In this document: positions 54,379-63,401 of the stretch, in pieces
How positions within the stretch are numbered: position 1 is the first letter of the stretch
How the letters are laid out: each line of letters opens with the position of its first letter
DNA from: Flavisolibacter ginsengisoli DSM 18119
GTDB taxonomy: Bacteria > Bacteroidota > Bacteroidia > Chitinophagales > Chitinophagaceae
DNA length: 64,000 nucleotides
NCBI RefSeq assembly: GCF_900129295.1
Contig: NZ_FQUU01000011.1
Location: 1 to 64,000, forward strand
Direction of reading: 5' to 3'
Notes under the pieces: model-generated
Databases searched by the model: none
What the model was told of the DNA's origin: nothing
What the model saw: the letters and a program-made list of their open reading frames with translations, nothing else
Made by a program: the position numbers and the translations under genes

Positions 54379-54993
54379 ATGAAAAAGAATTTCTTAGCCT
54401 TCTCAGCCATTCTGTTAGCTGCAACCCTCTGGTCTTGCGGCAACAACAAATCAACCAGCACGGAAACCACAGATTCAACATCCACCACAACCTCAACAAC
54501 GGGGATGGATACTTCTAAAACCTCAACGGCAACCACAACACCAATGAATACGGCACCAATACCTAAAGAAGATAGCCTTTTTGTATTGGAAGCAGCCAAA
54601 GGTGGCATGATGGAAGTAGAAGCAGGTAACCTGGCTCAGCAAAATGCTGCCAGCCAGCGTGTAAAAGATTTTGGTGCCATGATGGTTCGTGATCATTCAG
54701 CGGCTAATAATGAACTAAAATCACTGGTTTCAGGAAGAGGTATCATGCTTCCGGATAGCTTGCCTGCAGATATGCGTAAACACATGGATGCCATGAAAAA
54801 AATGACAGGCAAGGCCTTCGATAACCATTATGTAAGCATGATGTTGAGCGATCACAAAAAGGACGTCAGCAAGTTTGAAAAAGAATCAAAAGATGCCAAA
54901 GATGCGGATATCAGGAATTGGGCTGGTAAGACATTACCAACGCTGAAAACACACCTTGATTCCATCCAGGCCATTTCAAAAGGAAAGATGTAA
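54379..54993 (+). CDS. DUF4142 lipoprotein
   Basis: 204 residues. A lipobox cysteine (LWSC) is followed by a Ser/Thr-rich linker (about 22-65). The DUF4142 helical domain (about 70-200) contains GGMMEVEAGNLAQQNAASQR, DHSAANNELKSL and MLSDHKKDVSKFE, a ferritin-like bundle pattern. Envelope location; function unknown. Confidence 0.85.
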   Translation: MKKNFLAFSAILLAATLWSCGNNKSTSTETTDSTSTTTSTTGMDTSKTSTATTTPMNTAPIPKEDSLFVLEAAKGGMMEVEAGNLAQQNAASQRVKDFGAMMVRDHSAANNELKSLVSGRGIMLPDSLPADMRKHMDAMKKMTGKAFDNHYVSMMLSDHKKDVSKFEKESKDAKDADIRNWAGKTLPTLKTHLDSIQAISKGKM

Positions 54994-55016
54994 CCAGTAA
55001 AGTTTTAATTATCTGT

Positions 55017-55046
55017 AAGCCTTTTATGCTTTTGCATAAAAGGCTT
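55017..55046. terminator. bidirectional rho-independent terminator
   Basis: AAGCCTTTTATGC (55017-55029) pairs with GCATAAAAGGCTT (55034-55046) around TTTT. It separates the convergent DUF4142 and mutase genes and overlaps the mutase stop codon by two bases. Confidence 0.85.
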
Positions 55047-56601
55047 ATTTATATTCACCAAACACGCCCCTCAACACATCGGCGATCTCACCAAGGGTGC
55101 AATAATTTTCCACTGCTTCTATTACAGAAGGCATCAGGTTCTCATTCGCAATGGCCCTTTGCCTGATCGTTTCCAGGCTGGCACTGGCCTTCGCGGCATC
55201 TCTCGTTGCCCTAAGTTTTTTGAGCTTTTCCACCTGGTGTTCCCTGATGCTGTCATCAATGCGAAAGCCTGGTATGGGCGTTTCCTGCTCCACCTGGAAT
55301 TTGTTGACTCCCACGATGATCTTTTCATGGTTCTCAACCTGGCGCTGGTATTGGTAGGCACTGCGGGCTATCTCGTCCTGGATGAATCCCTGTTCAATAG
55401 CCGATACACTGCCACCCATAGCATCGATCTTCTCTATCAGTTGCCATGCTTTTTCCTCTACTTCTTTGGTCAGGGTCTCTATGTAATAAGAACCAGCAAG
55501 GGGATCAACGGTATCAGCCGCGCCGGTTTCAAAAGCCACGATCTGTTGGGTGCGCAAAGCGATGCGTGCCGCTTCTTCGGTGGGCAGGCTCAAGGCCTCG
55601 TCATAGCCATTTGTATGTAATGACTGGGTGCCGCCCAGGACAGCCGCCAGTGTTTGCATGGTTACCCTGGCAATATTATTCAAAGGCTGCTGCGCAGTGA
55701 GGGTGCTGCCACCAGTCTGGGTATGAAACCGCAGCATCATGGCCTTGGGATCTGTAGCGCCCAGGTCTTTCATAATGCGGGCCCACATGCGGCGGGCGGC
55801 ACGGAACTTGGCTACTTCTTCAAATAAATTGTTGTGGGCATTGAAAAAGAAGGAGAGACGCTTGCCAAACACATTGATGTCAAGCCCTTTTTCCAAAGCC
55901 GCCTGCACATAGGCCTTGCCGTTACTTAAGGTAAAGGCTATTTCCTGAACAGCCGTACTCCCGGCTTCCCTGATATGATAACCTGAAATGGAGATCGTAT
56001 TCCACTTAGGCAGCTCCGCGCTGCACCACTGGAAGATATCCGTGATGATGCGCATGGAAGGCTTGGGGGGATAGATATAGGTACCCCGGGCGGCATATTC
56101 TTTTAGAATATCATTCTGAATGGTGCCGGTAAGTTTCTTCAGGTCAGCACCCTGTCTTTTGGCCAAAGCCACATAAAAAGACAAGAGAATAAAAGCAGTG
56201 GAATTGATGGTCATGGAGGTGGAAACATCCTCCAGCCTTATACCCTTAAACAGTGCTTCAATATCATCAATAGAGTCAATGGCCACACCGACTTTTCCCA
56301 CCTCACCTTCAGACAGCGAATGGTCACTGTCATAACCTATCTGAGTGGGCAGGTCAAAGGCCACGCTCAGTCCCATGACACCCTGGGATAATAAATAATG
56401 GTAGCGTTTGTTGCTTTCTTCTGCGGTAGAGAAACCAGCATACTGACGCATGGTCCATAGCTTGCCCCTGTACATGTCAGGCTGCACACCACGGGTGAAA
56501 GGAAATTCACCCGGCGCTTCAAGCTTTATATCCCCTGTATTTTCTTTGGAGTACAGGGTTCTTATTTCTATACCGGAGTCGGTGAATACAGGTTTACTCA
56601 T
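55045..56601 (-). CDS. methylmalonyl-CoA mutase, catalytic (large-subunit) domain
   Basis: 518 residues, covering only the TIM-barrel catalytic part; the B12-binding domain is not attached and must come from another gene. [20 protein letters not shown] with Tyr54 and [13 protein letters not shown] with Arg172 match the methylmalonyl-CoA-specific residues (isobutyryl-CoA mutase has Phe and Gln). It interconverts methylmalonyl-CoA and succinyl-CoA through a radical rearrangement. The downstream gene on the same strand is a small membrane protein. Confidence 0.88.
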   Translation of the reverse strand: MSKPVFTDSGIEIRTLYSKENTGDIKLEAPGEFPFTRGVQPDMYRGKLWTMRQYAGFSTAEESNKRYHYLLSQGVMGLSVAFDLPTQIGYDSDHSLSEGEVGKVGVAIDSIDDIEALFKGIRLEDVSTSMTINSTAFILLSFYVALAKRQGADLKKLTGTIQNDILKEYAARGTYIYPPKPSMRIITDIFQWCSAELPKWNTISISGYHIREAGSTAVQEIAFTLSNGKAYVQAALEKGLDINVFGKRLSFFFNAHNNLFEEVAKFRAARRMWARIMKDLGATDPKAMMLRFHTQTGGSTLTAQQPLNNIARVTMQTLAAVLGGTQSLHTNGYDEALSLPTEEAARIALRTQQIVAFETGAADTVDPLAGSYYIETLTKEVEEKAWQLIEKIDAMGGSVSAIEQGFIQDEIARSAYQYQRQVENHEKIIVGVNKFQVEQETPIPGFRIDDSIREHQVEKLKKLRATRDAAKASASLETIRQRAIANENLMPSVIEAVENYCTLGEIADVLRGVFGEYK

Positions 56602-56658
56602 GATCTTAAAGCTTTAGATAAACAGTTTACCACATTACCATCTTCTAGCTAAGAGAAT

Positions 56659-57156
56659 CTACTTCATGATCTTCTTTGCTTCGCTGTTAAGCGTATCTGC
56701 TACATAGGTATGCAGGGCAGCTTTTTCTTCATGCATCAATCCTTCGATGATCCTCTTATTCAGGTCTGCCGCTGTGGACTCCGGTGCCAGTGTTTTGGAA
56801 ATGGTATTGATCATGAGCATATTCTGATCGCGAAGATTCCTTACTGCTTCCCACGATTGCTGGCTTACATAGATCTGCTGCGAGGCATTGTATTCATATT
56901 CCTGTTTGATGGATTCGAGCAGGAAAACCTGCATTTCTTTAGCGGTAAGACCGGGTTGATATAAACGGCTGATCAGGTTGGGCAATGCGATCCTTTCGCA
57001 TAAAATAACCAGCCTTTCATAGGCCTGCAACTGTAAGGGCCGGGTGCTGAAGCTATCCGGGGTGCTGTTGTCCTTATCCTTCAACTGGAAAAAAACGAAC
57101 AGGGAAAGAATGAGGGCGATGATAGAAACAACTAAACTGACTACGGTAACTCCCAT
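56659..57156 (-). CDS. uncharacterised membrane-anchored protein upstream of the mutase
   Basis: 165 residues. One N-terminal transmembrane helix (about 4-24) is followed by a soluble helical domain with LQLQAYERLVILCERIALPN, YEYNASQQIYVSQQSWEAVR and LNKRIIEGLMHEEK. I recall such proteins beside methylmalonyl-CoA mutase genes in Bacteroidota. It is 57 bases upstream of the mutase and probably in its operon. Role unknown. Confidence 0.7.
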   Translation of the reverse strand: MGVTVVSLVVSIIALILSLFVFFQLKDKDNSTPDSFSTRPLQLQAYERLVILCERIALPNLISRLYQPGLTAKEMQVFLLESIKQEYEYNASQQIYVSQQSWEAVRNLRDQNMLMINTISKTLAPESTAADLNKRIIEGLMHEEKAALHTYVADTLNSEAKKIMK

Positions 57157-57241
57157 TAGATTTTATTATGGGGGCAAATTTAATAGGAAACTGGGATGAT
57201 TGAAGGGATTGTTTGAGGGGGGAAGGGAGAGGTTGAAGGAG

Positions 57242-57333
57242 AAGTTGAAAAGTTGACAGGTTGAAAAGTTGACGGTGGGGTTGAAAAGTTGACAGTGGGG
57301 TTGAAAAGTTGACAGGGTTAACAAGTTGATAAG
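57242..57333. repeat. short tandem repeats GTTGAAAAGTTGACAG
   Basis: Four to five degenerate 16-20-base units (GGTTGAAAAGTTGACAGTGG and variants) end in GGTTAACAAGTTGATAAG. A similar pattern occurs at 26369-26400. The spacing is uneven and there are no unique spacers, so it is not a CRISPR. Confidence 0.7.
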
Positions 57334-57450
57334 GATCCTCATACGCTAACGCTTCGGCGGACGAGGGAGAGAGAACTGCAGAACAATAGAACAAGGAATA
57401 TCGAAGGGAGAAAGGGAGAGAAGTTTCGAAGGAAAATCAATAAATAAAAG

Positions 57451-57475
57451 TCATTGCGAGGAACGAAGCAATCTG
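57451..57475. repeat. dispersed intergenic repeat (CATTGCGAGGAACGAAGCAA type)
   Basis: CATTGCGAGGAACGAAGCAA is a motif I recognise from intergenic repeats in many genomes. It is followed at about 57537-57600 by GCGAAGGACGCAGCG..CGCAAAGTTTCGC-type sequence, echoed at 60000-60100. Confidence 0.5.
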
Positions 57476-57907
57476 TTTGGCAGATGTGTGAAGGCAGAGA
57501 CGATTCATCTTATTAGTTGGACTTAATACACATTGCGTAATAAGTAACGCGAAGGACGCAGCGTTTTCCGCAAAGTTTCGCAGAGAAAGGGGCAAAACAG
57601 TTGATGCCAAATCAAACAACATCAAACAAACGAAACGCAAAAACACTTCAATCTTTCAGACTGTTCCAGCACCTCATTGCGGGTATTCGATTACTGAAAC
57701 CATTTTAGGCCGAAGCCTTTCGTCCGCAATTCAGTGCCTTCAGTATCTGCACATAGCACGTAATACTGATTTGAGACTTTAACTACATGTAGTGAGGTAA
57801 ACAATCTCAAGGAAAGTCTGTATTCGTAATAACTGTAGCCCTCTGTAGTAAGGGCAATAGTGCGCTGGCCTGGCAAAACCCGCGGAGCGATGGTGTTTGC
57901 CTGCCCT

Positions 57908-57955
57908 TTTCTTTGGTTACTTTCTTTTGGGCATCAAAAGAAAGTGACTCGCCGA
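57908..57955. repeat. dispersed hairpin repeat (CTTTGGTTACTTTCTTTTGG)
   Basis: ACTTTCTTTTG (57924-57934) pairs with CAAAAGAAAGT (57937-57947) and is followed by GACTCGCC. This hairpin is common between bacterial genes. With the repeats above it is all that can be named in the gene-free stretch 57157-58271. Confidence 0.55.
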
Positions 57956-58259
57956 AGGCAAACAAAAATAATAAGTAGTAAACCACCTAAGGCAATCATT
58001 CCATAAAACACAATTCTTAATAGCAAAGGCCTGAACTTTTATCCACAACACTCTAGCCACTCCATCCACAATCCAAAGATTCCTTGTGCCTCGGAATGAT
58101 CCTTTCATTCGTCGGGACAAGCCTAGAGGGTGAACCTTTGCAACCATTACGTAAACTTTTAAAACCCATTAAAAATAAACTGCGTCGTTCCTATTAAACA
58201 GGATTGTTAACCTTCTGTCAGCTAACAGTCAAACAAGCAAACAAGACCTCCGGATTAAA

Positions 58260-58267
58260 TAACTTTG
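58260..58267 (+). promoter_or_regulatory. possible -7 box just before the IscA-type gene
   Basis: TAACTTTG fits TAnnTTTG and ends four bases before the start codon. If used, the mRNA would be nearly leaderless; otherwise the true start is further downstream or the match is chance. Confidence 0.35.
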
Positions 58268-58271
58268 CATC

Positions 58272-58616
58272 ATGGAAACGAAAACACTATCACCGGTAAA
58301 ATTTACAGAAGGCGCTATAAGCGAGATCAATCGTTTACAAAACGAGCCTGGGTTTGATACCACCCAGTACCTGCGTGTAGGCGTTAAGGGCGGTGGTTGT
58401 TCCGGTATGTCTTACCTCTTAGGGTTTGATGCTCAAAAACCCAACGATCATATCTATGAATCTGACGGTTTCCAATTCATAATTGACAGGGCCCATGAAA
58501 TGTATTTAGTGGATATGGAGATCGACTACCAGGCCGGGTTGAACAGCCGTGGCTTTACCTTTAAAAACCCCAATGCTTCCAGCACCTGCGGATGCGGAAG
58601 TAGTTTTGCGGTATAA
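58272..58616 (+). CDS. iron-sulfur cluster assembly protein, IscA/ErpA/SufA type
   Basis: 114 residues with the three conserved cysteines of the A-type carrier family, one in GGGCSGMSYLLGF and two in STCGCGSSF at the C-terminus. It carries 2Fe-2S or 4Fe-4S clusters to apo-enzymes in the cytoplasm. It stands apart from any suf genes in this window. Confidence 0.92.
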   Translation: METKTLSPVKFTEGAISEINRLQNEPGFDTTQYLRVGVKGGGCSGMSYLLGFDAQKPNDHIYESDGFQFIIDRAHEMYLVDMEIDYQAGLNSRGFTFKNPNASSTCGCGSSFAV

Positions 58617-58633
58617 AAGAACTAAGATTGGCA

Positions 58634-58822
58634 GGATTGGAGAGGATTATTGAGGAGTTGGGAAGCGTACTTTATCTCTTGCATGCTTTAAACTTTACCA
58701 GATTTTAATTTCTGGGCTCTTTATATTTTCAAGTAAGCAGCGACGTGAATGTTCCTTTATCCCGAAAGAACCAGGAGGGGAAGGATTGGAGAGGAGTGGG
58801 GAAGATTACTCTATCTCTGGGC
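58634..58822 (+). repeat. direct repeat pair around 150 bases apart
   Basis: GGATTGGAGAGGA..GGGAAG..TACTxTATCTCT appears at 58634-58679 and again at 58782-58818 with a small deletion. Nothing is coded in between. Confidence 0.45.
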
Positions 58823-59011
58823 TGAGGCTGTTACATTTTTCCTTTTACAATTTTTTATTGATACTCCATTTTCATCACCTGGAGATCCAGGGATTATTTC
58901 CTCAAGTAAATCCCTTTGTATTCAAAATAGCTTAACCCTGTCTGCTGCCTGGTTACTCCCAGGTTTCTCCCTGGCTGCAGTATAGCTGCCGCCTATCAAC
59001 TATATAGCTCC

Positions 59012-59050
59012 GGTATAGATACTGCGTGGTGATCACGCAGTATCTATACC
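59012..59050. repeat. family C hairpin (GGTATAGATACTGCGTG arms), copy 2
   Basis: 17-base perfect arms around the loop GTGAT. The inner 14 bases are identical to copy 1 at 26564-26596, and the following bases (GGTAGGGCTTTGATAG) are similar there too. It lies 221 bases upstream of paralogue 2. Confidence 0.85.
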
Positions 59051-59156
59051 GTTGGTAGGGCTTTGATAGTAAGTTACCTGCCCTAAGGCTACCATTTGCT
59101 TGCTATATTCTCTTCCTCCCGACTCCATACTCAATACTCCCGACTCAATGCCCTTC

Positions 59157-59214
59157 CGGACAAAAGCGGACAAAACCGGTCAAATCGGCCAAAAGCAGCC
59201 AAATCGGCCATGGC
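59157..59214 (+). promoter_or_regulatory. 10-bp iterons upstream of paralogue 2
   Basis: CGGACAAAAG, CGGACAAAAC, CGGTCAAAT, CGGCCAAAAG, CAGCCAAAT, CGGCCATGG: spacing 10, 10, 9, 10, 9 bases, ending 56 bases before the start codon. The 10, 10, 9 order is the same as upstream of paralogue 1, and the following 55 bases up to the ATG are also alike. Confidence 0.7.
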
Positions 59215-59270
59215 GGCTTGGTGTTACTAAGTATTTTAGCAATCTTTACAGTCAATAAAACCAATATCAT

Positions 59271-59873
59271 ATGGCAAAGCAAGTGGGTCATGTAAAACTA
59301 ACAGGTACAGTATGTGGAGATATTAATTGTTATAAGGATGTGGACTGGGGTTTTTTGGTAAGAATGCTTCCGGGAGTGGATTCTAAGCGCTTCTGGAAGG
59401 ACCCTGCCTTTGAAGGCAGCAGGAGAAGCGCTGAAAGGTTTGCAATCGGTAATATTATGTCATCTATTATCTACCGGTTTGTACCATTAAAAAGAAGATA
59501 CCCAAGGCTGTTTACCCAGGTAAGAAGAATAGCCATTGCTTTTTTAAAGCAGGGAAGTGAAAAAAGGGATGTGTTTTCAGCCTTGTTTACCTTTCTTACA
59601 GAGCAAAAGCGTATTTCCCTTACCCGGGAGCAATTTGATTTACTCCTGTCTTCCTTTGAAGAGGAACTAAAAGCAAGGATACAAGAACAAAAGCCAGAAA
59701 AGGAAAAGAAGATGAAAAACAAGATGCATATTAAGGTAGAAGCTCCTTTGAGTGAAGAGGATATAGAATACTTTAAGCTTTATATGGATGATATAGAGTG
59801 GACCATAAAGTTTGAAGGGGACTTTCCGGAGGATTACAGGATCCCATTGTTTATGCTTAAGCATGCTGTTTAA
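59271..59873 (+). CDS. uncharacterised 200-residue protein, paralogue 2
   Basis: Same length and about half identical to the protein at 25619-26221. Shared blocks are MAKQxGxVK, KGTV-like, GVDxKRF, KDPAFEGSR, GNIMxSIIYRFVPxKRR, EQKRISLTREQFDxLLxSFE, and a C-terminal beta region with YMDD.EW. A Lys/Glu linker splits N- and C-terminal parts (about 135-148). No signal peptide or enzyme motif. Both copies sit behind iterons and the same hairpin, so the pair may be a duplicated regulatory unit. Function unknown. Confidence 0.82.
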   Translation: MAKQVGHVKLTGTVCGDINCYKDVDWGFLVRMLPGVDSKRFWKDPAFEGSRRSAERFAIGNIMSSIIYRFVPLKRRYPRLFTQVRRIAIAFLKQGSEKRDVFSALFTFLTEQKRISLTREQFDLLLSSFEEELKARIQEQKPEKEKKMKNKMHIKVEAPLSEEDIEYFKLYMDDIEWTIKFEGDFPEDYRIPLFMLKHAV

Positions 59874-59999
59874 GCAAGTTTCTGGTTTCTTGTTTTTTGT
59901 TTTTTGTTCGTTAGGTGGAAGTGCATTTCTATTGCAGTCAGTATTTAGGCTGGAGAAAGGATTGCAATTGCAATGATTCCAGCACCTATTCTTTGCGAT

Positions 60000-60110
60000 T
60001 TTCTTTGCGCATTTCTTAGCGTCTTTTGCGTTACTGGATTTCGTAAAGTATTGCAAAGCACGTAGAGAAAAGGCACGCAAAGGATCGCAAAGGGCTTCTG
60101 GATAACGCTT
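60000..60110. repeat. GCGTTCTTTGCG-type intergenic repeat
   Basis: TTTGCGATTTTCTTTGCGCA and, inverted, CACGCAAAGGATCGCAAAGG form a loose inverted pair, related to 57537-57600. The gene-free stretch 59874-60221 contains this and the terminator only. Confidence 0.4.
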
Positions 60111-60174
60111 CACCCAGTTGAAGAATAAACGGCATGGTTCGCTGTAATTATCGTGAAGCTTTGATTTGCTTTCA

Positions 60175-60203
60175 TAAAAAAAGCCTCCCGAAGGAGGCTC
60201 TTT
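60175..60203 (-). terminator. rho-independent terminator of secDF
   Basis: On the minus strand GCCTCC TTCG GGAGGC, followed by TTTTTTT. It lies 19 bases past the secDF stop codon. Confidence 0.9.
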
Positions 60204-60221
60204 ATATGAGATTGCAAAAGA

Positions 60222-63200
60222 TTAATGTTTAGCTATTGCAGGCTTTGTTTTTGTTGCAGGCTTTTCGTTGCCGGTAGAACCATTGGAAGCAGCAAGTGCT
60301 CTTTTACCACCAAGGTCAACCAGGATTGGAGCCGCCACAAAAATGGAGGAATAGGTACCTGTTACCACACCTATCAACATCGCGAAGGCGAATCCTTTGG
60401 TAACTTCTCCACCTACCAGGAATAGGATCAATATCGTCAGAAACACCGTTAAGGACGTCATGATGGTACGGCTTAAGGTTTCGTTGATGGCTTTATTGAT
60501 CACCACTTCTTTTGGTGCACCGAGCATCTGGTGACTGTACTCCCTGATACGGTCAAATACGATCACCGTGTCGTTCATGGAGAAACCGATCACCGTTAGA
60601 ATGGCAGCGATAAAGTGCTGGTCTAGTTCTAATGGGAATGGTACTACATTCTTCAGGAAAGAGAATACCGCAAGTGTTACCAATACGTCGTGCAACAAGG
60701 CGATGATGGTACCTAGTGAATATCTCCAGTCGCGGAAGCGGATAAAGATATAAATGGCAATGATCAATACCGACCAGAACGTTGCCCATTTGGCACCGCT
60801 CTTAAGGTCATCAGAAATCGTTGGTAATACAGTAGTTCTTCCGATAACGTTTTCCTTGTCAAACTTCTCGAAGCTTTTGTTTGCAGGGATATAGTTATGC
60901 AAACCTTCTTTCAGTTTGTTCAATACCATCGTACCTGTTTCAGGCGAGGTATTTTCAATCTGGTAGGAGGTAGTAATATCAAGGTGATTGTTAGCGCCAA
61001 TGGTTTTAATAACTGGTGCTTCGCCAAATGATTTGGTCAGGTCCTCACGGATCTTTTCTACATCCTTAGTTACATCTTTATCAAAGGCTACTACATAGCT
61101 GCGACCGCCTTTGAACTCCACACCTTCATCAAAACCATTGAAGATGGCACCAATACCTAATGCCAATACAATAAAGGAAATCACATAGGCAACCTTCCTG
61201 TATTCAATGAACTTAAAGCTGGCATGTTTGAAGATGCGCTTTGATAATGGAGTGAAATATTCCAGGTGGTGGTTCTTATTGGTAAACCAGGCAGTTACCC
61301 AACGGCTCACCAGGATACCGCAGAACAGGGATAATAAGATACCAATGATCTGGGTAGTGGCAAAACCTTTAACAGGGCCTAATCCAAAAGAGAACAGGAT
61401 GATGGCAGTTAATAAGGTAGTTACGTGGGCATCCAGTACAGGTGGTAAGGAACGCTTGTAGCCTTCATTCACTGCTGGTATATAGCCTTTGCCTTTGGAT
61501 AGTTCCTCCTTGATACGCTCGTAAATAATTACGTTGGTGTCCACGGCCATACCAATGGTCAGTACAAGACCGGCGATACCAGGAGCAGTTAATGTAGCAC
61601 CTAATCCAGTCAGTACACCGATAGTAAAGAGCAGGTTCAGGATCAGGGCAATATTGGCGATCCATCCACTGGTATTATAATAAACCAGCATCAGGATGAA
61701 GATGACAAGGAAAGAGATACCAAAAGCAAGCATACCACCATGGATGGCATTTTCACCAAGGGTAGGACCGACCACCTGCTCTTGTACGATCTTGGCAGGA
61801 GCGGGCAGCTTACCAGCTTTCAATATATTGGCAAGGTCAGTAGATTCTTCAGGGGTGAAGTTCCCGGAGATCTCCGTATTACCACCTGTGATAGGACCGT
61901 TGTGTGCAATAGGTGCTGAATAAACGATATCGTCCAGAACGATGGCGATAGGTCTTTTTTGCTCATAGCTTCTGCGTGTGATCTGCTCCCACTGGCGTGA
62001 ACCCACGCTGTTGGTGGTCATAGACACACTGGGCTTTCCAAACTGGTCGAAAGTAGGTCTGGAAGAAGTCACTACTTCGCCTTCCATTGGAGGCTTTTCA
62101 GAACCGTTTGTTTTTAATACATAGAAAGGAACCACTTTCTCCTGTTTGCCTGCTGCATCACGTGCAGGTATACCAAAGGCAAACTTCGCATCGGAAGGGA
62201 AAGCACTGCGGATCTCCTCCATATTCAGGTACGACCTTAATGCATCAGTATCTTTTATAGCTACGGTCAAACCGGGCTTGAAGAATTCCTGCATTAAAGA
62301 ACGTTTTCCGGAAAGGGTAGTGTCAGCGGCTTTCTTACCAGTATCTTTTTTCATTTCCTCTGATAACTTACCTGTTTTGGAAGTATCAGCAGGCGTGGTA
62401 GTGGCTGCTTTTGTTGTATCTGCAGGGGTTGTGGTTGCAGGTGTATTTTTGGAACCGGTAACAATGGCATTGTAAGCCTGGTCAGCGGCAACAAAAGAAT
62501 TCTGCAATTCTTCTATTTTATATACTTCCCAGAACTGGAGGTTGGCAGATGACTGCAGGTACTTACGTACGCGCTCTTCATCCTGCACACCTGGTAATTC
62601 TACGGTGATCACACCACGGTCGCGGTCAGGGTTGATGTTGGGCTGTGCCACACCAAACTGGTCGATACGTGTGCGCAATACGCGGAAAGTACGGTCGAAG
62701 GCATCATTGGCTTCCTGCCTGATGGCGGCAATTACTTTATCATCACTGTCTGTAACCTTGATGCGGTCCTGGTTACCGGTAGCAAACAAAGAAGCAAGGC
62801 GTCCGTTGGGATTCAGCTTTTTATATTCTTCTACAAACAGGGTGATGTAATCTGCGCTGCTGTTGGCTTTCCTGACGTTGGCATTTTCAAGTGCCTTTAA
62901 GAAGTTGGGGTCCTTGGTGTTATTGGCCATGGAACGAAGCAAGCCTGAAAGCTCAACTTCCATGGTAACGTTAATACCACCCTGGAGGTCAAGACCCAGG
63001 TTTAATTCTTCCTCTTTGGCTTTCTGGTAACTAACAGGACCTGTGAAACTGTAGTGAACAGTAACATCTTTGGTACTGTCTAATAATCTTTTCAGACGGG
63101 CTTTGTAAACAGAGTCTTTCAAAGTCTCGTCAGCATTAGCATAGTTTTGGGCTACAAAGGATTTAGCCTTTGACTGCATTTTGTTCTCATGGCTACGTAC

Positions 63201-63281
63201 CACCCATGTAAAGGATAATTCGTAAATAGAATAAAGGATAAGCAGAATAGTAAAAAAGCGGACTAAGCCTTTCAATTGCAT
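60222..63281 (-). CDS. secDF: protein translocase subunit SecDF (fused)
   Basis: 1019 residues. The SecD half has NLGLDLQGGINVTMEVE after the first helix, a periplasmic P1 domain with a Thr/Lys-rich insert (about 275-330), and TMDTNVIIYER-type helix (GMAVDTNVIIYERIKEEL). The SecF half has DEGVEFKGGRSYVV and TVIGFSMNDTVIVFDRIREY. Twelve membrane helices in all. It uses the proton gradient to help proteins leave the Sec channel. Fusion of the two halves is usual in Bacteroidota. Confidence 0.96.
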   Translation of the reverse strand: MQLKGLVRFFTILLILYSIYELSFTWVVRSHENKMQSKAKSFVAQNYANADETLKDSVYKARLKRLLDSTKDVTVHYSFTGPVSYQKAKEEELNLGLDLQGGINVTMEVELSGLLRSMANNTKDPNFLKALENANVRKANSSADYITLFVEEYKKLNPNGRLASLFATGNQDRIKVTDSDDKVIAAIRQEANDAFDRTFRVLRTRIDQFGVAQPNINPDRDRGVITVELPGVQDEERVRKYLQSSANLQFWEVYKIEELQNSFVAADQAYNAIVTGSKNTPATTTPADTTKAATTTPADTSKTGKLSEEMKKDTGKKAADTTLSGKRSLMQEFFKPGLTVAIKDTDALRSYLNMEEIRSAFPSDAKFAFGIPARDAAGKQEKVVPFYVLKTNGSEKPPMEGEVVTSSRPTFDQFGKPSVSMTTNSVGSRQWEQITRRSYEQKRPIAIVLDDIVYSAPIAHNGPITGGNTEISGNFTPEESTDLANILKAGKLPAPAKIVQEQVVGPTLGENAIHGGMLAFGISFLVIFILMLVYYNTSGWIANIALILNLLFTIGVLTGLGATLTAPGIAGLVLTIGMAVDTNVIIYERIKEELSKGKGYIPAVNEGYKRSLPPVLDAHVTTLLTAIILFSFGLGPVKGFATTQIIGILLSLFCGILVSRWVTAWFTNKNHHLEYFTPLSKRIFKHASFKFIEYRKVAYVISFIVLALGIGAIFNGFDEGVEFKGGRSYVVAFDKDVTKDVEKIREDLTKSFGEAPVIKTIGANNHLDITTSYQIENTSPETGTMVLNKLKEGLHNYIPANKSFEKFDKENVIGRTTVLPTISDDLKSGAKWATFWSVLIIAIYIFIRFRDWRYSLGTIIALLHDVLVTLAVFSFLKNVVPFPLELDQHFIAAILTVIGFSMNDTVIVFDRIREYSHQMLGAPKEVVINKAINETLSRTIMTSLTVFLTILILFLVGGEVTKGFAFAMLIGVVTGTYSSIFVAAPILVDLGGKRALAASNGSTGNEKPATKTKPAIAKH

Positions 63282-63303
63282 ACACGGTTTTTTTAAGAGT
63301 GGG

Positions 63304-63311
63304 CAAAGATA
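63304..63311 (-). promoter_or_regulatory. -7 box of secDF
   Basis: TATCTTTG on the minus strand fits TAnnTTTG, 23 bases before the start codon. Confidence 0.5.
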
Positions 63312-63401
63312 GTTTTTTCGCCTTAAATTCAGGCCTTAATTATAAGCCTTTTGGTCGTCTAAAACGGCCTGTTTAAAGGCTTTTAGCCTTTTTTTAGCTT
63401 T

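Noticed and set aside
57242-57333. CRISPR-like tandem repeats
   Set aside because: Units are 16-20 bases, degenerate and without unique spacers; no cas gene nearby.
58749-58985. 78-residue frame between the IscA-type gene and the hairpin
   Set aside because: It spans the direct repeat and has no recognisable protein features.
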